A stretch of 64,000 nt of DNA from Billgrantia tianxiuensis (GCF_009834345.1 NZ_CP035042.1:1860001-1924000); one strand, 5' to 3'; counted from the stretch's first letter, positions 24,451-34,194 are shown. The notes: a model not told the origin generated them from the sequence alone. Numbers and translations: made by a program.

Positions 24451-24855
24451 CTACCAGCCCAGCCAACTGAGCAGTCGCTGGCGAGGTGAGGTGATGCGGC
24501 TGGCCGAGGCTTGGCCACGCTTTCCCGACAGCTGCAGCATGGCCTCCTGCAGAGGTGCCATGATCGCCTCGAGATGATGCTGGCAAAGCCGTCGATTGAG
24601 CGCGCCGGGACACTGGGCCATGAGCAGGCCGCAGTGGTAAATGGCGGTATCAAGCGATGCTTCGATGTGCTTGAAGGGCGACGCTTCCCAGCGGCAGCGC
24701 TGCAGTTCGCGACAAAGCAATTTGAGCGTATGCGCATCCAGCCAGCAGGGAGTCTCGTCGCCGGCAGGGGAGCGTGTCACCGCATTCCGTATTGCCTGAA
24801 AAGAGACATGCAGGAAGACACAGGTGTAGTAGAGCTGGGAGCGTTGCGATGGCAT
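24451..24855 (-). CDS. Unrecognised 134-residue cysteine-rich protein upstream of fhuC
   Basis: Not recognised. The reading frame encodes 134 residues with seven Cys (12, 37, 48, 54, 75, 82, 91) and six His (16, 42, 63, 74, 93, 94), no signal peptide, no membrane segment and a basic tail ending SWLGW. It does not show the CC-x10-CxxC pattern of FhuF reductases. The ATG at 24855 was chosen because GAGGG stands eight bases upstream and because a Fur-like palindrome (24877-24895) covers the longer in-frame options. It ends 20 bp before fhuC, so the two likely form a Fur-controlled operon. That it is a real gene rests on spacing, ribosome site and composition. Confidence 0.5.
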   Translation of the reverse strand: MPSQRSQLYYTCVFLHVSFQAIRNAVTRSPAGDETPCWLDAHTLKLLCRELQRCRWEASPFKHIEASLDTAIYHCGLLMAQCPGALNRRLCQHHLEAIMAPLQEAMLQLSGKRGQASASRITSPRQRLLSWLGW

Positions 24856-24876
24856 CAGGATCGCCCTCATCGCACT

Positions 24877-24895
24877 AATGAGATTGATTTGCATT
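24877..24895 (-). promoter_or_regulatory. Fur box before the 134-aa gene and fhuC
   Basis: AATGAGATTGATTTGCATT matches 15 of 19 positions of the AATGATAATnATTATCATT form of the Fur site. It lies just upstream of the ribosome site of the minus-strand unit. Confidence 0.6.
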
Positions 24896-24966
24896 TTGGA
24901 TGTGAGAGTTGCTCCTGTCAAACTCACTCCGCAGGCAAATGAGAATAGGTTGTAACACGGTTCTAT

Positions 24967-24981
24967 TGATAATCGTTTTCA
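24967..24981 (+). promoter_or_regulatory. Fur box before fhuB
   Basis: TGATAATCGTTTTCA fits the 7-1-7 Fur pattern TGATAATnATTATCA at 12 of 14 positions, with a perfect left half. It is 45 bp before the fhuB start. Confidence 0.65.
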
Positions 24982-25026
24982 GCTAGGATGCCGCTGCAAC
25001 TCGCGAAGACGATCAGGAGCCAAGGC

Positions 25027-27029
25027 ATGCCAGGGGGAATGCGGACATTCGAGCAGGTGAAGAGTGGGCTTTCGCCGTTCCTTACCTGCTTGTTGCTGAG
25101 CCTGCCCTTGGTATTGCTGCTCGGGTACGGGCTGCTGGAACAGGGTGGCATTGAACTGGGGTTGAAGGCATTGGTCGCCCCTACGCCACAGGAGTCTCGC
25201 GAGCTGCTGCTGCACTACGCTTGGTGGCCGCGACTCGCCGTATCGCTGTTGGCCGGTGCCGGCCTGGCCATGGCCGGTGTGCTGATGCAGCAGGTACTAC
25301 GCAATCCGCTGGCATCGCCCACGACGCTGGGTGTGGCCGCTGGTGCCAACCTGGCGCTGATGGCAGCCACTCTGCTGGCGCCGGGACTGCTGGCGCTGGG
25401 GCGTGAATGGGTGGCCTTGGCTGGCGGTGGGCTGGCGATGGCCCTGGTGTTCCTGCTCGCTTGGCGCCGGGGGCTGGCGCCCGTGGTGGTGGTATTGGCA
25501 GGTCTGGTGGTCAACCTCTACCTGGGAGCGCTGGCGACGGCGTTGTTGCTGTTCAATCACGAGTTGCTGTCGGGACTGTTGATCTGGGGGGCTGGATCGC
25601 TGGCTCAGAATGGCTGGAACGGAGCAGCCACGCTGTGGCCGCAGCTCGCCATCGGTGCCGTGGCAGCCTTATGCCTGCTGCGCCCGTTGGCGGTGCTGGA
25701 GCTGGATGATGCCAGTGCCAAGAGCCTCGGCGTATCGCTCAAGGCGTTGCGCCTTGCCGGCTTGGGGCTGGCCGTCTTTCTGACCGGCAGCGTAGTGAGC
25801 GTGGTGGGCATCATCGGCTTCATCGGGCTGGCGGCTCCCAATATCGTGCGGCTGGCCGGAGCACGTCGCCTCGGCCAGCGTCTGCTGTGGGGAACGTTGC
25901 TGGGAGCAGTGCTGCTGGCTACGACCGATCTGCTGTTGCAGCACTTCACCGGGATGCTGCCGACGCTGGTACCCACAGGGGCCGTGACCGGGGCCTTGGG
26001 GCACCTCTATTGATGTGGCTGATCCCACGCTTGAAGCTGCAGGCCAACCGGGCGCCCCAGCCAGCCGCCGTGCTGGCGAATCGACATGCTGCGCCGGCGC
26101 GGCCGACGATAGTTCTGCTCATTGCACTCTTGCTGGCAGTAGGACTCGGTCTGCTGCTGGGGCAGGGCGCCGATGGTTGGTACTGGTTGGCACCCCACGA
26201 CTGGAGTGTGATGCAGTGGCGCGTGCCCCGGGTCGTGGCGGCGGCAGCCAGTGGATTGATGCTGGCCATTGCGGGCACGTTGCTGCAGCGTCTTTCCGGC
26301 AACCCCATGGCAAGCCCCGAGGTGCTGGGAGTCAGCGGTGGCTGTGCCATCGCGCTGATGCTGGGGATCTTCCTCATGCCTGCCCCCAGTAGTGGAACGC
26401 TGGTCGTAGTGGGGACCTTGGGGGCACTCGCCTCGCTATTGGTCCTGGTGGCGCTCAATCGCCGCAGCGGCTTCGTGCCTGAGCGTCTATTGCTGTGCGG
26501 GGTGGCGATTGGTGCCCTGTTCGATGCGGTGCGCAGCGTATTGCTGGCCGGCGGCGATCCGCGCGGCCAGCAGATCATGGCCTGGCTGGCCGGTTCCACC
26601 TACTACGTCGACCTCACCAGTGCCCTGGCGATGGGCCTCGTGGCCGCGACACTGGCACTCTTGGTCCAGCCGCTTGCGCGCTGGCTGGACATCTTGCCGC
26701 TGGGAGCGCCGACCGCGCTTGCGCTGGGCATTTCATTGAGTCGCGCCCGCCTGGTGCTGCTGCTGCTAGTGGCCCTGCTGACGGCTTGCGCCACTTTGAT
26801 GGTCGGGCCGCTCTCCTTCGTTGGGTTGCTGGCGCCCCACCTGGCCAGGCTGATCGGCCTGTCGCGGGCGCGCCACCATCTGCTGGGAGCGGCACTGGTG
26901 GGAATGTTGCTGATGGTGCTGGCCGATTGGGTAGGGCGCCAGGCCATTTTTCCCTATGAAATCCCTGCCGGCCTGGTCGCTTCCCTGATCGGCGGTGCCT
27001 ACTTCATGTGGGGGCTTAGGCGTTTGTAA
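25027..27029 (+). CDS. fhuB: Hydroxamate siderophore permease FhuB, fused two-domain form (one frameshift)
   Basis: Inner-membrane channel of the Fhu importer. Two FecCD-type permease domains stand in one gene: the first to about 25995, with AGAGLAMAGVLMQQVLRNPLASP and GFIGLAAPNIVRL, the second with ASGLMLAIAGTLLQRLSGNPMASP and SFVGLLAPHLARLIG. The frame breaks between them: PTGAVTGALG should continue APLLMWLIPRLKLQ, read one base over. A missing G in the run at 25998-26001 restores a 667-residue protein, close to the 660 of E. coli FhuB, so two separate permease genes are less likely. AGGAG at 25015-25019 selects the ATG at 25027; a Fur box lies upstream. Confidence 0.88.
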
Positions 27030-27051
27030 TGAGGCCATCGTTGATGTCATG

Positions 27052-27077
27052 GCCCGCTCGTCGATGAACGAGCGGGC
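27052..27077. terminator. Inverted repeat between convergent fhuB and iucD
   Basis: A 10-bp perfect stem (gcccgctcgt / acgagcgggc, 27052-27061 and 27068-27077) with 6-base loop, 22 bp after fhuB. No T-run follows on either side, so termination is likely but not certain. Confidence 0.55.
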
Positions 27078-27116
27078 TGAAACATTGAATAATGAGCGCC
27101 TCCCAGCGAGTCAAGG

Positions 27117-28424
27117 TCAAATTGCCTGGACCCAGCGCTGTTCAGTTATGGGCTGCCACTCGATAGGACCTTCATTCTCGCTCAGATCGAAGGCCTGGTG
27201 GCCGGCGATATGGTTGAGGATGGTCGCCGAACGCCAGGCCATTAGCGACAGCTGCGGCTCCGCTATGCCGTGACTGTGACGGCCTGCATTGACCGCATAG
27301 ATGCGATGCGCCGTGGGACCGTCCCAGCTCGCCTCGAAGTGGGGGCCCAGCACCAGCTCGCCATGAGCATCTCGCTCGAGTCGCGGGGTCAGCTCGGCCA
27401 AGCAGTCCGGCAGATGCGAACAGAAGCCGGTGGCAAAGACCACCACGTCAGCATTGAAGTGTTCTCGATCGCCGGTAAGCCCATGCTGGGTGGTCAGGAC
27501 GAAGCCTAGGCCGCTTCGGCTCAGGGCGACGGCCTCGCGGTGTGGAAAGAGTCGCGCCCAGCGGGGCTCGCCGAGCACGTCGAAACGGTGGTAGAGCTCG
27601 CGGTAGAGCGATTGCAGGGCGGCAGGGGTGATGCCGTCGCTGGCCAGCTTCTGGGCCGCCACTTCACGCGCGCGAACCTCGCGGGGCAGACCGTGGAAGC
27701 CGCGGGTATAGTCGGGCGTGAAGTACTCGTTGGTGAAGGCGGTCTCGTCGAGGGGTTCGAAATTGCGCCGTCGCGAGATCCAATGCAGCTCCCGTGGCTG
27801 GCCCCAGTGCCCGCGCAGGGCATTGAGAAAGATGTCGGCGCCGCTCTGACCGCCGCCGACCACCACCACCCGGCGCCCGCTGAAGTCACGTTGGGTCCTG
27901 GCGATCTCGGCGGCGTGCAGGCAATGGGAGCCACGCAACGCCTCGGCGAAATCCGGTAGCCAGGGACGTTTGCCGGTGCCCAGGCTAAGGTGGCGGGCGC
28001 GGTAGTCGCCGGCGTCGGTGCGTATCCGGAAGCCGCGGGCGTCGAGCCGGACCTCCCGCACCGCTTCGCCGAGGGCGACGTTTTCCAGGCGCCGGGCGGC
28101 CCAGCCGAGGTAGTCGGAAAACTCGGCACGGCTGACGGTACCTAGCTCGGCGTTGAGGAAGCGGTAGAAGCGGCGGTGCTCGACCAGATAGCTGAGGAAG
28201 GAGTGGCGGCTATCCGGCGCCACGGCGGTGACCAGATCCTTGAGGAAGCCGGTCTGCAGATGGGTATCGGGGAGCATCAGCCCTGGGTGCCAGACCGGGT
28301 CGTGGCGGCGCTCGAAAAAACGTGTGGCGAGTCGTGTCAGGTGCGAGTCGGCCAGCGCGGCGATGCTCAGGTTGAAGGGCCCGGCGCCCAGGCCGGCCAG
28401 GTCGAGAACGTTGGAGTCAGACAT
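27117..28424 (-). CDS. iucD: L-lysine N6-monooxygenase (aerobactin type)
   Basis: A 435-residue FAD- and NADPH-dependent N-hydroxylase that begins hydroxamate synthesis by oxidising the side-chain amine of lysine. The FAD motif is LAGLGAGPFNLSIAALA; MLPDTHLQTGFLKDLVTAVAP is the substrate-side block; VVVGGGQSGADIFLNAL binds NADPH; and VVFATGFCSHLP is the C-terminal ATG-type motif. Lysine rather than ornithine or a diamine is inferred from the iucA-B-C-D order. AGGAGG precedes the ATG at 28424, and the gene overlaps the end of iucC by 8 bp, so it is the last gene of the operon. Confidence 0.92.
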   Translation of the reverse strand: MSDSNVLDLAGLGAGPFNLSIAALADSHLTRLATRFFERRHDPVWHPGLMLPDTHLQTGFLKDLVTAVAPDSRHSFLSYLVEHRRFYRFLNAELGTVSRAEFSDYLGWAARRLENVALGEAVREVRLDARGFRIRTDAGDYRARHLSLGTGKRPWLPDFAEALRGSHCLHAAEIARTQRDFSGRRVVVVGGGQSGADIFLNALRGHWGQPRELHWISRRRNFEPLDETAFTNEYFTPDYTRGFHGLPREVRAREVAAQKLASDGITPAALQSLYRELYHRFDVLGEPRWARLFPHREAVALSRSGLGFVLTTQHGLTGDREHFNADVVVFATGFCSHLPDCLAELTPRLERDAHGELVLGPHFEASWDGPTAHRIYAVNAGRHSHGIAEPQLSLMAWRSATILNHIAGHQAFDLSENEGPIEWQPITEQRWVQAI

Positions 28425-30228
28425 TGGACACCTCCTGTGTCTTGGCGATGCCGGCCGCATCGGCCGGCTGACGGACGAAGTGCAGCGGGTTGTCGACACG
28501 CAGCTCCATCTCCGCGAGCATGCGGTCCGCAGCCGCGTCAGTGGCATGCAGGAACTTGGCGCGGTTGAGCGTCAGGCGCAGGATGCGTGGGGCGAACAGC
28601 TCGAAGCGGTCAAAGCGCTCGGCCAGCTCGGGATGCCGCCCCCGATAAGCCGTGAGCACGTCACCACAGAGTCGATAGAAGCACGCTTCCGAGACCCCGC
28701 AGATGCCGGCGAGGGGGGCGATGAAGCGCAGGGTGGTGACGAAGTGGCCGGTCTGCAGATCATGGATCAGCTTATCCGGCGGTAAGCGCACCGTGACGTC
28801 CTTGAGCTCGACGGGCAGGTCGTGAGCCTCCGGGAAGTCCTCATCGGCCAACCGCAGGTCGCCCTGGAAGTCCTTGAGGGCCAGGCGATGGGGCCAACCG
28901 TCGCGCAGGATCAGGGTGAGGTTCTGACCGTGGGCGATCAGTGACACGCCGTAGCGGCACATCAGGTGCCAGAGCGGCACCAGGGTGACCTCGAACATTC
29001 GTGTGAGCCAGGCCTGCGCCGTTTGGGTGTCGTGGGCGCCGGCGGCCGTGAGGTAGGCGGCGAGCCAGGGCCGCCCGTCCTCGTCGACCTGCATCAGCTC
29101 GGCCATCAGCAAGGCCTGCTCGTTGGCCGCCAGGCGCGGTGCCAGGGCTTCGCGCCAGATCACCCCGAACAGCTCGCGGTAGCGGTAGGGCGACTGCGGC
29201 AAGCGGGAATATTGGGCATGGGGCAGCACGGCCCCCGCGGGCTCGGCGAGGACCTCCAGGTGCACGCGGGCGAACTCGTCGTCATCGCGCGCCCGGGCCT
29301 TCAGCCAGGCCGAGGCGGCGGGGCCGGCGAGCAGGAAGCGCCCGGGAATGCCGCGGTAGCAGGAGGTATTCATGATGGTCAGCGGCAGCTTGATGTCGTA
29401 GGCCGACGGTCGGCTGACGTTGGTCAGGGTGCGCAGTGATTGCTGGGGCACGTAGGCATCGCCGAATTCGCCGAGATAGACCAGGCGACGATGAGCGATG
29501 TCGGCGGCGTGAAGGGGGCCGAGCCATTGCTGCCACTGCCAGGGGTGAACCGGCAGCAGCCGATAGGCGCCGGGGTCCGTTACCCGCTCGGCCAGCGCCC
29601 GGTGCAGGCGGGTCTTCTCGTCCTCGTCCAGCGCCGAGTCGAGCAGGGGAGCGGCGTCGACGGGGCCGCCACCACAGGCCAGGGCATTGACGTCGATGGC
29701 CACCCAGCCGAGACGGAAGGTGTTGCCGTGCTCCGGGGCGAAGCGTGCCAGGGCCTCCAGTCCCCAGCCGCGACGGCCCTTGTTGAACAGGAACTTGGGA
29801 TGGCCGTCGAGCAGGCGCTGACGTTGCGGCTCGGGCAGCAGAATGGCCACGTCGGCACTCAAACCGCGGCGAGCCTCGCGCAGCCGGCAGTCGGCGCGCA
29901 GAGTGGCAAACAGATCTTCCAAATGTTCGGCGACCTGGGCGTCGCTCATGCCGAGCTCCGGTGCCAGGGCGAGGAGGAAGTCGGCGGCCTCGAGGGAGGC
30001 GCCGGCGGGCGGCACCAGGCTCGCGGGGTCAACCCGGGGTTGCCGCCAGAGGTTGGAGCTGGCCTGGAAGCGCCAGGCCCCACTCTCGCCCAGGTCGAGC
30101 CGCTGGCCGTCGCCGTCGTTTGTCAGGACGATGACCTGTTCATAAGCCAGCTCACCGATCATCTTGGCGATCAACTCTCGATTGGCCGCTTCCCAGTGCG
30201 GCGCCAGACAGGTGTCGAGCGGCTCCAT
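28417..30228 (-). CDS. iucC: Aerobactin synthase IucC (NIS synthetase)
   Basis: A 603-residue NRPS-independent siderophore synthetase of the IucA/IucC family, followed by the FhuF-like C-terminal region of that family. It adds the second acetyl-hydroxylysine to the citrate intermediate. Shared with E. coli IucC are LSADVAILL, DGHPKFLFNKGRRGWG, LPVHPWQWQQ, LPLTIMNTSCYRGIPGRF, SLIAHGQNLTL and KDFQGDLRL; the ATP and carboxylate sites lie in these blocks. ATG at 30228 with GGGAGG upstream; a GTG one codon earlier is the alternative. It overlaps the iucB stop by one base. Confidence 0.94.
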   Translation of the reverse strand: MEPLDTCLAPHWEAANRELIAKMIGELAYEQVIVLTNDGDGQRLDLGESGAWRFQASSNLWRQPRVDPASLVPPAGASLEAADFLLALAPELGMSDAQVAEHLEDLFATLRADCRLREARRGLSADVAILLPEPQRQRLLDGHPKFLFNKGRRGWGLEALARFAPEHGNTFRLGWVAIDVNALACGGGPVDAAPLLDSALDEDEKTRLHRALAERVTDPGAYRLLPVHPWQWQQWLGPLHAADIAHRRLVYLGEFGDAYVPQQSLRTLTNVSRPSAYDIKLPLTIMNTSCYRGIPGRFLLAGPAASAWLKARARDDDEFARVHLEVLAEPAGAVLPHAQYSRLPQSPYRYRELFGVIWREALAPRLAANEQALLMAELMQVDEDGRPWLAAYLTAAGAHDTQTAQAWLTRMFEVTLVPLWHLMCRYGVSLIAHGQNLTLILRDGWPHRLALKDFQGDLRLADEDFPEAHDLPVELKDVTVRLPPDKLIHDLQTGHFVTTLRFIAPLAGICGVSEACFYRLCGDVLTAYRGRHPELAERFDRFELFAPRILRLTLNRAKFLHATDAAADRMLAEMELRVDNPLHFVRQPADAAGIAKTQEVSNV

Positions 30229-31133
30229 CACAGCACCTCCCGGAAGAAGCGTTCGCGCTGCCCCATTACCAGGCTGGCGCGCTTGTGAGGAAAGTCGAAG
30301 TCACGTAGCCGCGACAGGCCCAATCGCTCGAGATGGCGGAACAGGCGGTGATTGTCGTGGCGCGGCTCCAGCACCAGGCGGCGGGTGCGCGGCTCGGCGA
30401 GGTAGGCGTAGTGGGACAGCCCGCCCAGCCAAGCATCGACGAAGCGGGCACCGCGGACATCCTCTTCGCCCACCAGCAGGTGCAGGCCGCGATCGAAAGA
30501 GGCCCAGGGATAATAGGGAGCGAGCCGGTCCTCGGCAGCCCAATAGAGTTCAAAATAGCCGAAGGGGAGGCCGTCGAACTCGCCGATCAGCGGCAGAGTG
30601 TGCGGATCGGCGAGGCGCTGCGCTACGAAGTCGGCGAGCTCGTCGGCGGGCCAGGCTTGCTCCCAGAACTCCGCGACCCGCGGCAGGTGCATCCAGCGCA
30701 CGAAGCGTTCGAGGTCGCGTTCGGGCTCGATCAGGCGCAGCGAGAAGGTGCGCTCTAGGCGTGGATCGGCGCGCCGATAGACGAGACCGTTCGGCTTGGC
30801 GGGGCGCCTGGGATGGCCGCTCCCGACCTCGAAGGGAGACTGTTCCGGTCGGCTGGGTGGGTGCTGCAGCCAGTGCCACGGCTGCTGGTAGAAGTCGCTG
30901 CGCAGGATGCGGCCGCCGCCGAGCGCCTCGCTCAACCGGGGCCAGTCGGCATGATCCATCCAGTCGGACGGCTCCAAGACCAGTAAGGCCAGATCGGGAT
31001 GATGGGCAAAGACAGCATCGATGCACTCGATCAGTGAGCCCGTCGTATCGTCGCGATCCAGGCGGGCCGCTTCGTCTTGCAGCGGGACTAGGGCGATATC
31101 GGCACGCGGACGTGTGGCCAGGGTGATGCTCAT
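30228..31133 (-). CDS. iucB: N6-hydroxylysine O-acetyltransferase-type enzyme IucB
   Basis: A 301-residue acyltransferase of the siderophore-specific GNAT group. In aerobactin synthesis it acetylates N6-hydroxylysine. The C-terminal half is typical: RWMHLPRVAEFWEQAWP, LPLIGEFDGLPFGYFELYWAAEDRL, DRGLHLLVGEEDVRG and RLVLEPRHDN. The acyl group used (acetyl or longer) cannot be read from the sequence. The ATG at 31133 overlaps the iucA stop as ATGA; longer in-frame extensions upstream are only the shadow of iucA. About the expected size (E. coli 315). Confidence 0.9.
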   Translation of the reverse strand: MSITLATRPRADIALVPLQDEAARLDRDDTTGSLIECIDAVFAHHPDLALLVLEPSDWMDHADWPRLSEALGGGRILRSDFYQQPWHWLQHPPSRPEQSPFEVGSGHPRRPAKPNGLVYRRADPRLERTFSLRLIEPERDLERFVRWMHLPRVAEFWEQAWPADELADFVAQRLADPHTLPLIGEFDGLPFGYFELYWAAEDRLAPYYPWASFDRGLHLLVGEEDVRGARFVDAWLGGLSHYAYLAEPRTRRLVLEPRHDNHRLFRHLERLGLSRLRDFDFPHKRASLVMGQRERFFREVL

Positions 31134-32881
31134 GCCGGGACTCCTTGGTGGTGGTTGGTGGTGGTAGCGGCCGTCAGAGGATTTTCCAGCGGCAGGTAGA
31201 GGCGTGCCGGATCGGCGAGAGTGGCCTCGTTGATGCCGCTCAGGTAGCAGAAGAAATTGCCTTTGGCCTCCAGCCGATCGGCATGCAGGGCGTGAACCAG
31301 GCAGTCGAGGTCGCCGTCGAGCCGTTCGCGCAATCCAACGAGATGGGAGCGTAGGTCGCGCAGCAGGGTGGCTTCGTCGATCAAGCCATCGGCCGCCAGG
31401 GCGCTGGTAACGGCAAAGGTGGAGTTGACCAGCAGGTAATAGAGGAAATAGCGGCGCTGGGTGGCCTGCGGCCAATGGTTTTCCGGCGGAAGTTCGAGTT
31501 GCGGATGCCGTTCCAGGAAGCGGTCGCCTACGCCGCTGCCTTGGCAGTCGCGGTAGAACATGCCCACCGGCCAGCCATCGTCGAGCCGCAGTACGATGTT
31601 CTGCTGATGGGCCAGCAGCACGATGCCGTCCTCTACGGCCAGGCCGAACAGGGGCGTCAGCACGCATTCGCAGAAGGCAGTGAACCAGCTGCGCGTTACC
31701 CGGGGCAGCGGCTCGCCCAGTGCCTGGGCCTTGGCGCGCAGGCGAGACGCGAGCAGGGTCTGGTGGCCAGGGCCGAGCGGCTGCTGCGTCAGGGTGGCTA
31801 GTACCACTGCCTCGGCATCAGCCGCCCCGAGCAGCAGGTTTTCACGTAGCACCACCAGACTGGCGGGATCGATGTCGCCGTTGGCATCGCGCCAGCCTAG
31901 CCAGGCAGGCTCTTGCATCACGGCGAAGCCGGGAAAGCGCCGGGCCACGTCGAGCCCACGCATCCAGCGATCCAAGTTCAGGCCGCGTCGGACCTCCTTG
32001 ACGCTGAGCAGGCGCAACGAGTTGGTCAGGCGTGCCGACAGCGAACCCTTGACCATCCAGGGCGCTTGGGGCGCGTAGAGTGAGCGGTGCGACGAGGTTG
32101 GCTGCCACTCCGCGACACTGCTGCCCAGCCACTGCAGCCCTCCGTACCTCTCCTGCGCCTGGATCCATGGCTGGCGCTGCAACTGGCGTGCCTGCCAAGG
32201 ATGCATGGGCAGGGCGGTGAAGCCGGCCGGCAGACGTGCGGCGAGGTCTGCAGGCAGCAGGTCGAGGGCGAGATCGGTGGCGCTGGAGTCGCGGCTGGAG
32301 TCGCCCGCTGCGAGCTGCGGGGCTACTGCCCACCAGGCGAGGCCGAAGCGGGCACGGTGCTCGGGGCAGTAGGCGCGTGCCTCGGCTTCGCTGAACGGTG
32401 CGCGGGACTTGGGAGCTGGATGGAAGGCGTGGCCAGCCAGAAGGCCCTGCTCCGCCTCGGCGAAGGTCAGTGGGCCGCGTTGCAGGTGGGCGAGATCGTC
32501 CCGGTCGTCGAGGCTGGCTCGGGTATTGGCCTGGCTCTCCAGCACCCGCTCGCGGAAGGCCTGACGGGTAGTAGGGTCGAGTGTGCCCACCAAGGCAGGT
32601 GTCGCCAGGATGTGCCCCAGGGCCGTGGCGAAGTCGGTCGTTCGGGGAGGCGCGCCCTCCTTGCGCCACAGGATGGGCCACTGGAAGCGGCATTCACCGC
32701 TGGCACTGCGGTGGCGTAGACGCAGCTGCAGTTCGCCGTCGGTGACGGGCAGGTAGACCACTTCTCCTTGGGAAGTGGTGTCGAGCTGCCAGCCCCGGGT
32801 TTCCCTCAGCAGGGCATTGAAGAAGCAGCTCGCGGCCGGGTCGACCTCCGGCAAGGGGAGAGCATCGGTAGTTATCGCCAT
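31130..32881 (-). CDS. iucA: N2-citryl-hydroxylysine synthetase IucA (NIS synthetase)
   Basis: A 583-residue NIS synthetase that joins citrate to the first acetyl-hydroxylysine, first committed condensation of aerobactin. Blocks shared with E. coli IucA include AASCFFNALLRETRGWQL, FAEAEQGLLAGHAFHPAPKS, LPMHPWQARQLQ, PTSSHRSLYAP, LSARLTNSLRLLSVKEV, FYRDCQGSG and YYLLVNSTFAVTSAL. AAGGAGG lies before the ATG at 32881, and a Fur-like box stands a few tens of bases upstream. First gene of iucABCD, all overlapping, with ShiF upstream. Confidence 0.94.
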   Translation of the reverse strand: MAITTDALPLPEVDPAASCFFNALLRETRGWQLDTTSQGEVVYLPVTDGELQLRLRHRSASGECRFQWPILWRKEGAPPRTTDFATALGHILATPALVGTLDPTTRQAFRERVLESQANTRASLDDRDDLAHLQRGPLTFAEAEQGLLAGHAFHPAPKSRAPFSEAEARAYCPEHRARFGLAWWAVAPQLAAGDSSRDSSATDLALDLLPADLAARLPAGFTALPMHPWQARQLQRQPWIQAQERYGGLQWLGSSVAEWQPTSSHRSLYAPQAPWMVKGSLSARLTNSLRLLSVKEVRRGLNLDRWMRGLDVARRFPGFAVMQEPAWLGWRDANGDIDPASLVVLRENLLLGAADAEAVVLATLTQQPLGPGHQTLLASRLRAKAQALGEPLPRVTRSWFTAFCECVLTPLFGLAVEDGIVLLAHQQNIVLRLDDGWPVGMFYRDCQGSGVGDRFLERHPQLELPPENHWPQATQRRYFLYYLLVNSTFAVTSALAADGLIDEATLLRDLRSHLVGLRERLDGDLDCLVHALHADRLEAKGNFFCYLSGINEATLADPARLYLPLENPLTAATTTNHHQGVPA

Positions 32882-32914
32882 GACGGCAACCTCCTTGTTG
32901 AGAATAATAAAGCT

Positions 32915-32933
32915 AATGAGAATGTTTAAATTT
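32915..32933 (-). promoter_or_regulatory. Probable Fur box before iucABCD
   Basis: AATGAGAATGTTTAAATTT matches the Fur palindrome at 13 of 18 scored positions; a second TGAGAAT half-site lies 18 bp away (32899-32905). The pair sits 34-52 bp upstream of the iucA start. Confidence 0.5.
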
Positions 32934-32975
32934 TTAAGGTAATTATGGTTCCTCCCGACCCGTCACGTGGGCCAA

Positions 32976-34170
32976 TCAGTCGTGGGTGGTGGCGATCCGC
33001 GAGACTGCCCGAGTGGTCTGGAAGCGACTTCGAGTCATGGGAACGAGCAGCATAAGGACACAGGCGGCAGCGAGCGACAGTGACAGTAACCGAGAAGCGG
33101 TGACCAGGCTGACCGTCAGCGTCGCGACACCGTAGCCCAGGGTATGGGCCATGGCCAGCAGGCCGGCGCTGGCGCCCGGGGGCCGCTGACGCGTGGCGGC
33201 GTCGGTATATCCGGGCACGGCCAGGGCGGCGCCGACGCTTGCGATCATGATGCCCAGGCCAAAGCCGGCCGGACCGACGGCTATCGTCAGCAGTCCGTAG
33301 CCGGCCACCAGCCCCAGTGCCCCAGGACCAGCAGGGTATAACCGGACAGCCGATGGCGACGAGTGATTCCCAACTGGGCGGCCAGGGCACTCAACGCGCC
33401 AAGCGACAGCAGGATGCCCATCAGGTGACCGGCCTGGGTGGCATCGATGTCGAGCCGGCCCTGGAGAGCCCCGGGCAGGCCCAGTTGCATCAGCGAGACC
33501 GAAATTGCCAGCAGCAGGGCGATGGCCAGGCAGGGCAGCAGGTCGAGGGTGCCGCGTGGCAGTTGAGCGGTTTGGTCGGCGGCAGACGGGACGCGGGGGT
33601 CGGTATCCCCTGAAGCATTAGTAGGGCCAGCGCGCCGCACAGCAGCATCACCACGAAGGGCGCATGGGCGGAGAGGCTCAAGCTGGCGGCAGCGACCAGC
33701 GGCCCCAGCAGGCGACCGCTGCTGAGCCCGGCGCTGATGGCGGCCAGCGCCTTGACCCGCTCCTCTCCGCCATGCAGTGCCAGCGACCACTGCTGGCAGG
33801 CCGGCACCATGCCCGAGACCGTCAGGCCGTACAGCACCCGGGCCAGGGCAACCACGGCCAGCAGAGCACCTTCGCTCAGCCAGCCCTGAGTTGCTGCCCA
33901 CAGGGCCGCCCCGATCAGGGCGAAGCTTGTCACGTAGCCCAGCAGGGCCTGGATCACCACACCTCGGGCACCGTGGCGGTCGGCCACCCGCCCCCAGAAG
34001 GGGCTGCCAAGGAGGAACAGCATCGACCCCAGCAGGATCAGTCCGGCCCACTGCGACAGTGATAGGCCGAAGCGCTCCACCAGCACCGGCAGCGCAACCA
34101 GCAGGCCGTTCTGGCCAAGGCCGACTAATGCCGCGCAGGCACTGATTCGCCACAGGGGAGGAAGGCGCAT
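32976..34170 (-). CDS. MFS transporter, ShiF-like siderophore exporter (two frameshifts)
   Basis: A 12-helix major-facilitator protein. The N-terminal half has GLGQNGLLVALPVLVERFGLS and the loop motif GSPFWGRVADRHGARG between helices 2 and 3. Two single-base losses break the frame: one in the G-run at 33595-33599 (PTPASR to VPSAADQTAQLP) and one in the C-run at 33320-33323 (LLVLG to ALGLVAGYGLL). With both restored the protein is 398 residues. The place directly before iucA matches shiF of aerobactin plasmids, so export of the siderophore is the inferred role. AAGGAG precedes the ATG at 34170; a Fur box is at 34195-34209. Confidence 0.82.
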
Positions 34171-34194
34171 GACCGGCTCCTTGGTAAATACAAT

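Noticed and set aside
24451..24927. Longer form of the 134-aa protein starting at GTG 24927
   Set aside because: It would run the coding region through a 15/19 Fur box and has no ribosome site; ATG 24855 has GAGGG at good spacing.
27117..32881. iuc cluster as an undescribed siderophore pathway
   Set aside because: Gene order and sequence blocks are those of known iucABCD; only the acyl group added by IucB remains open.
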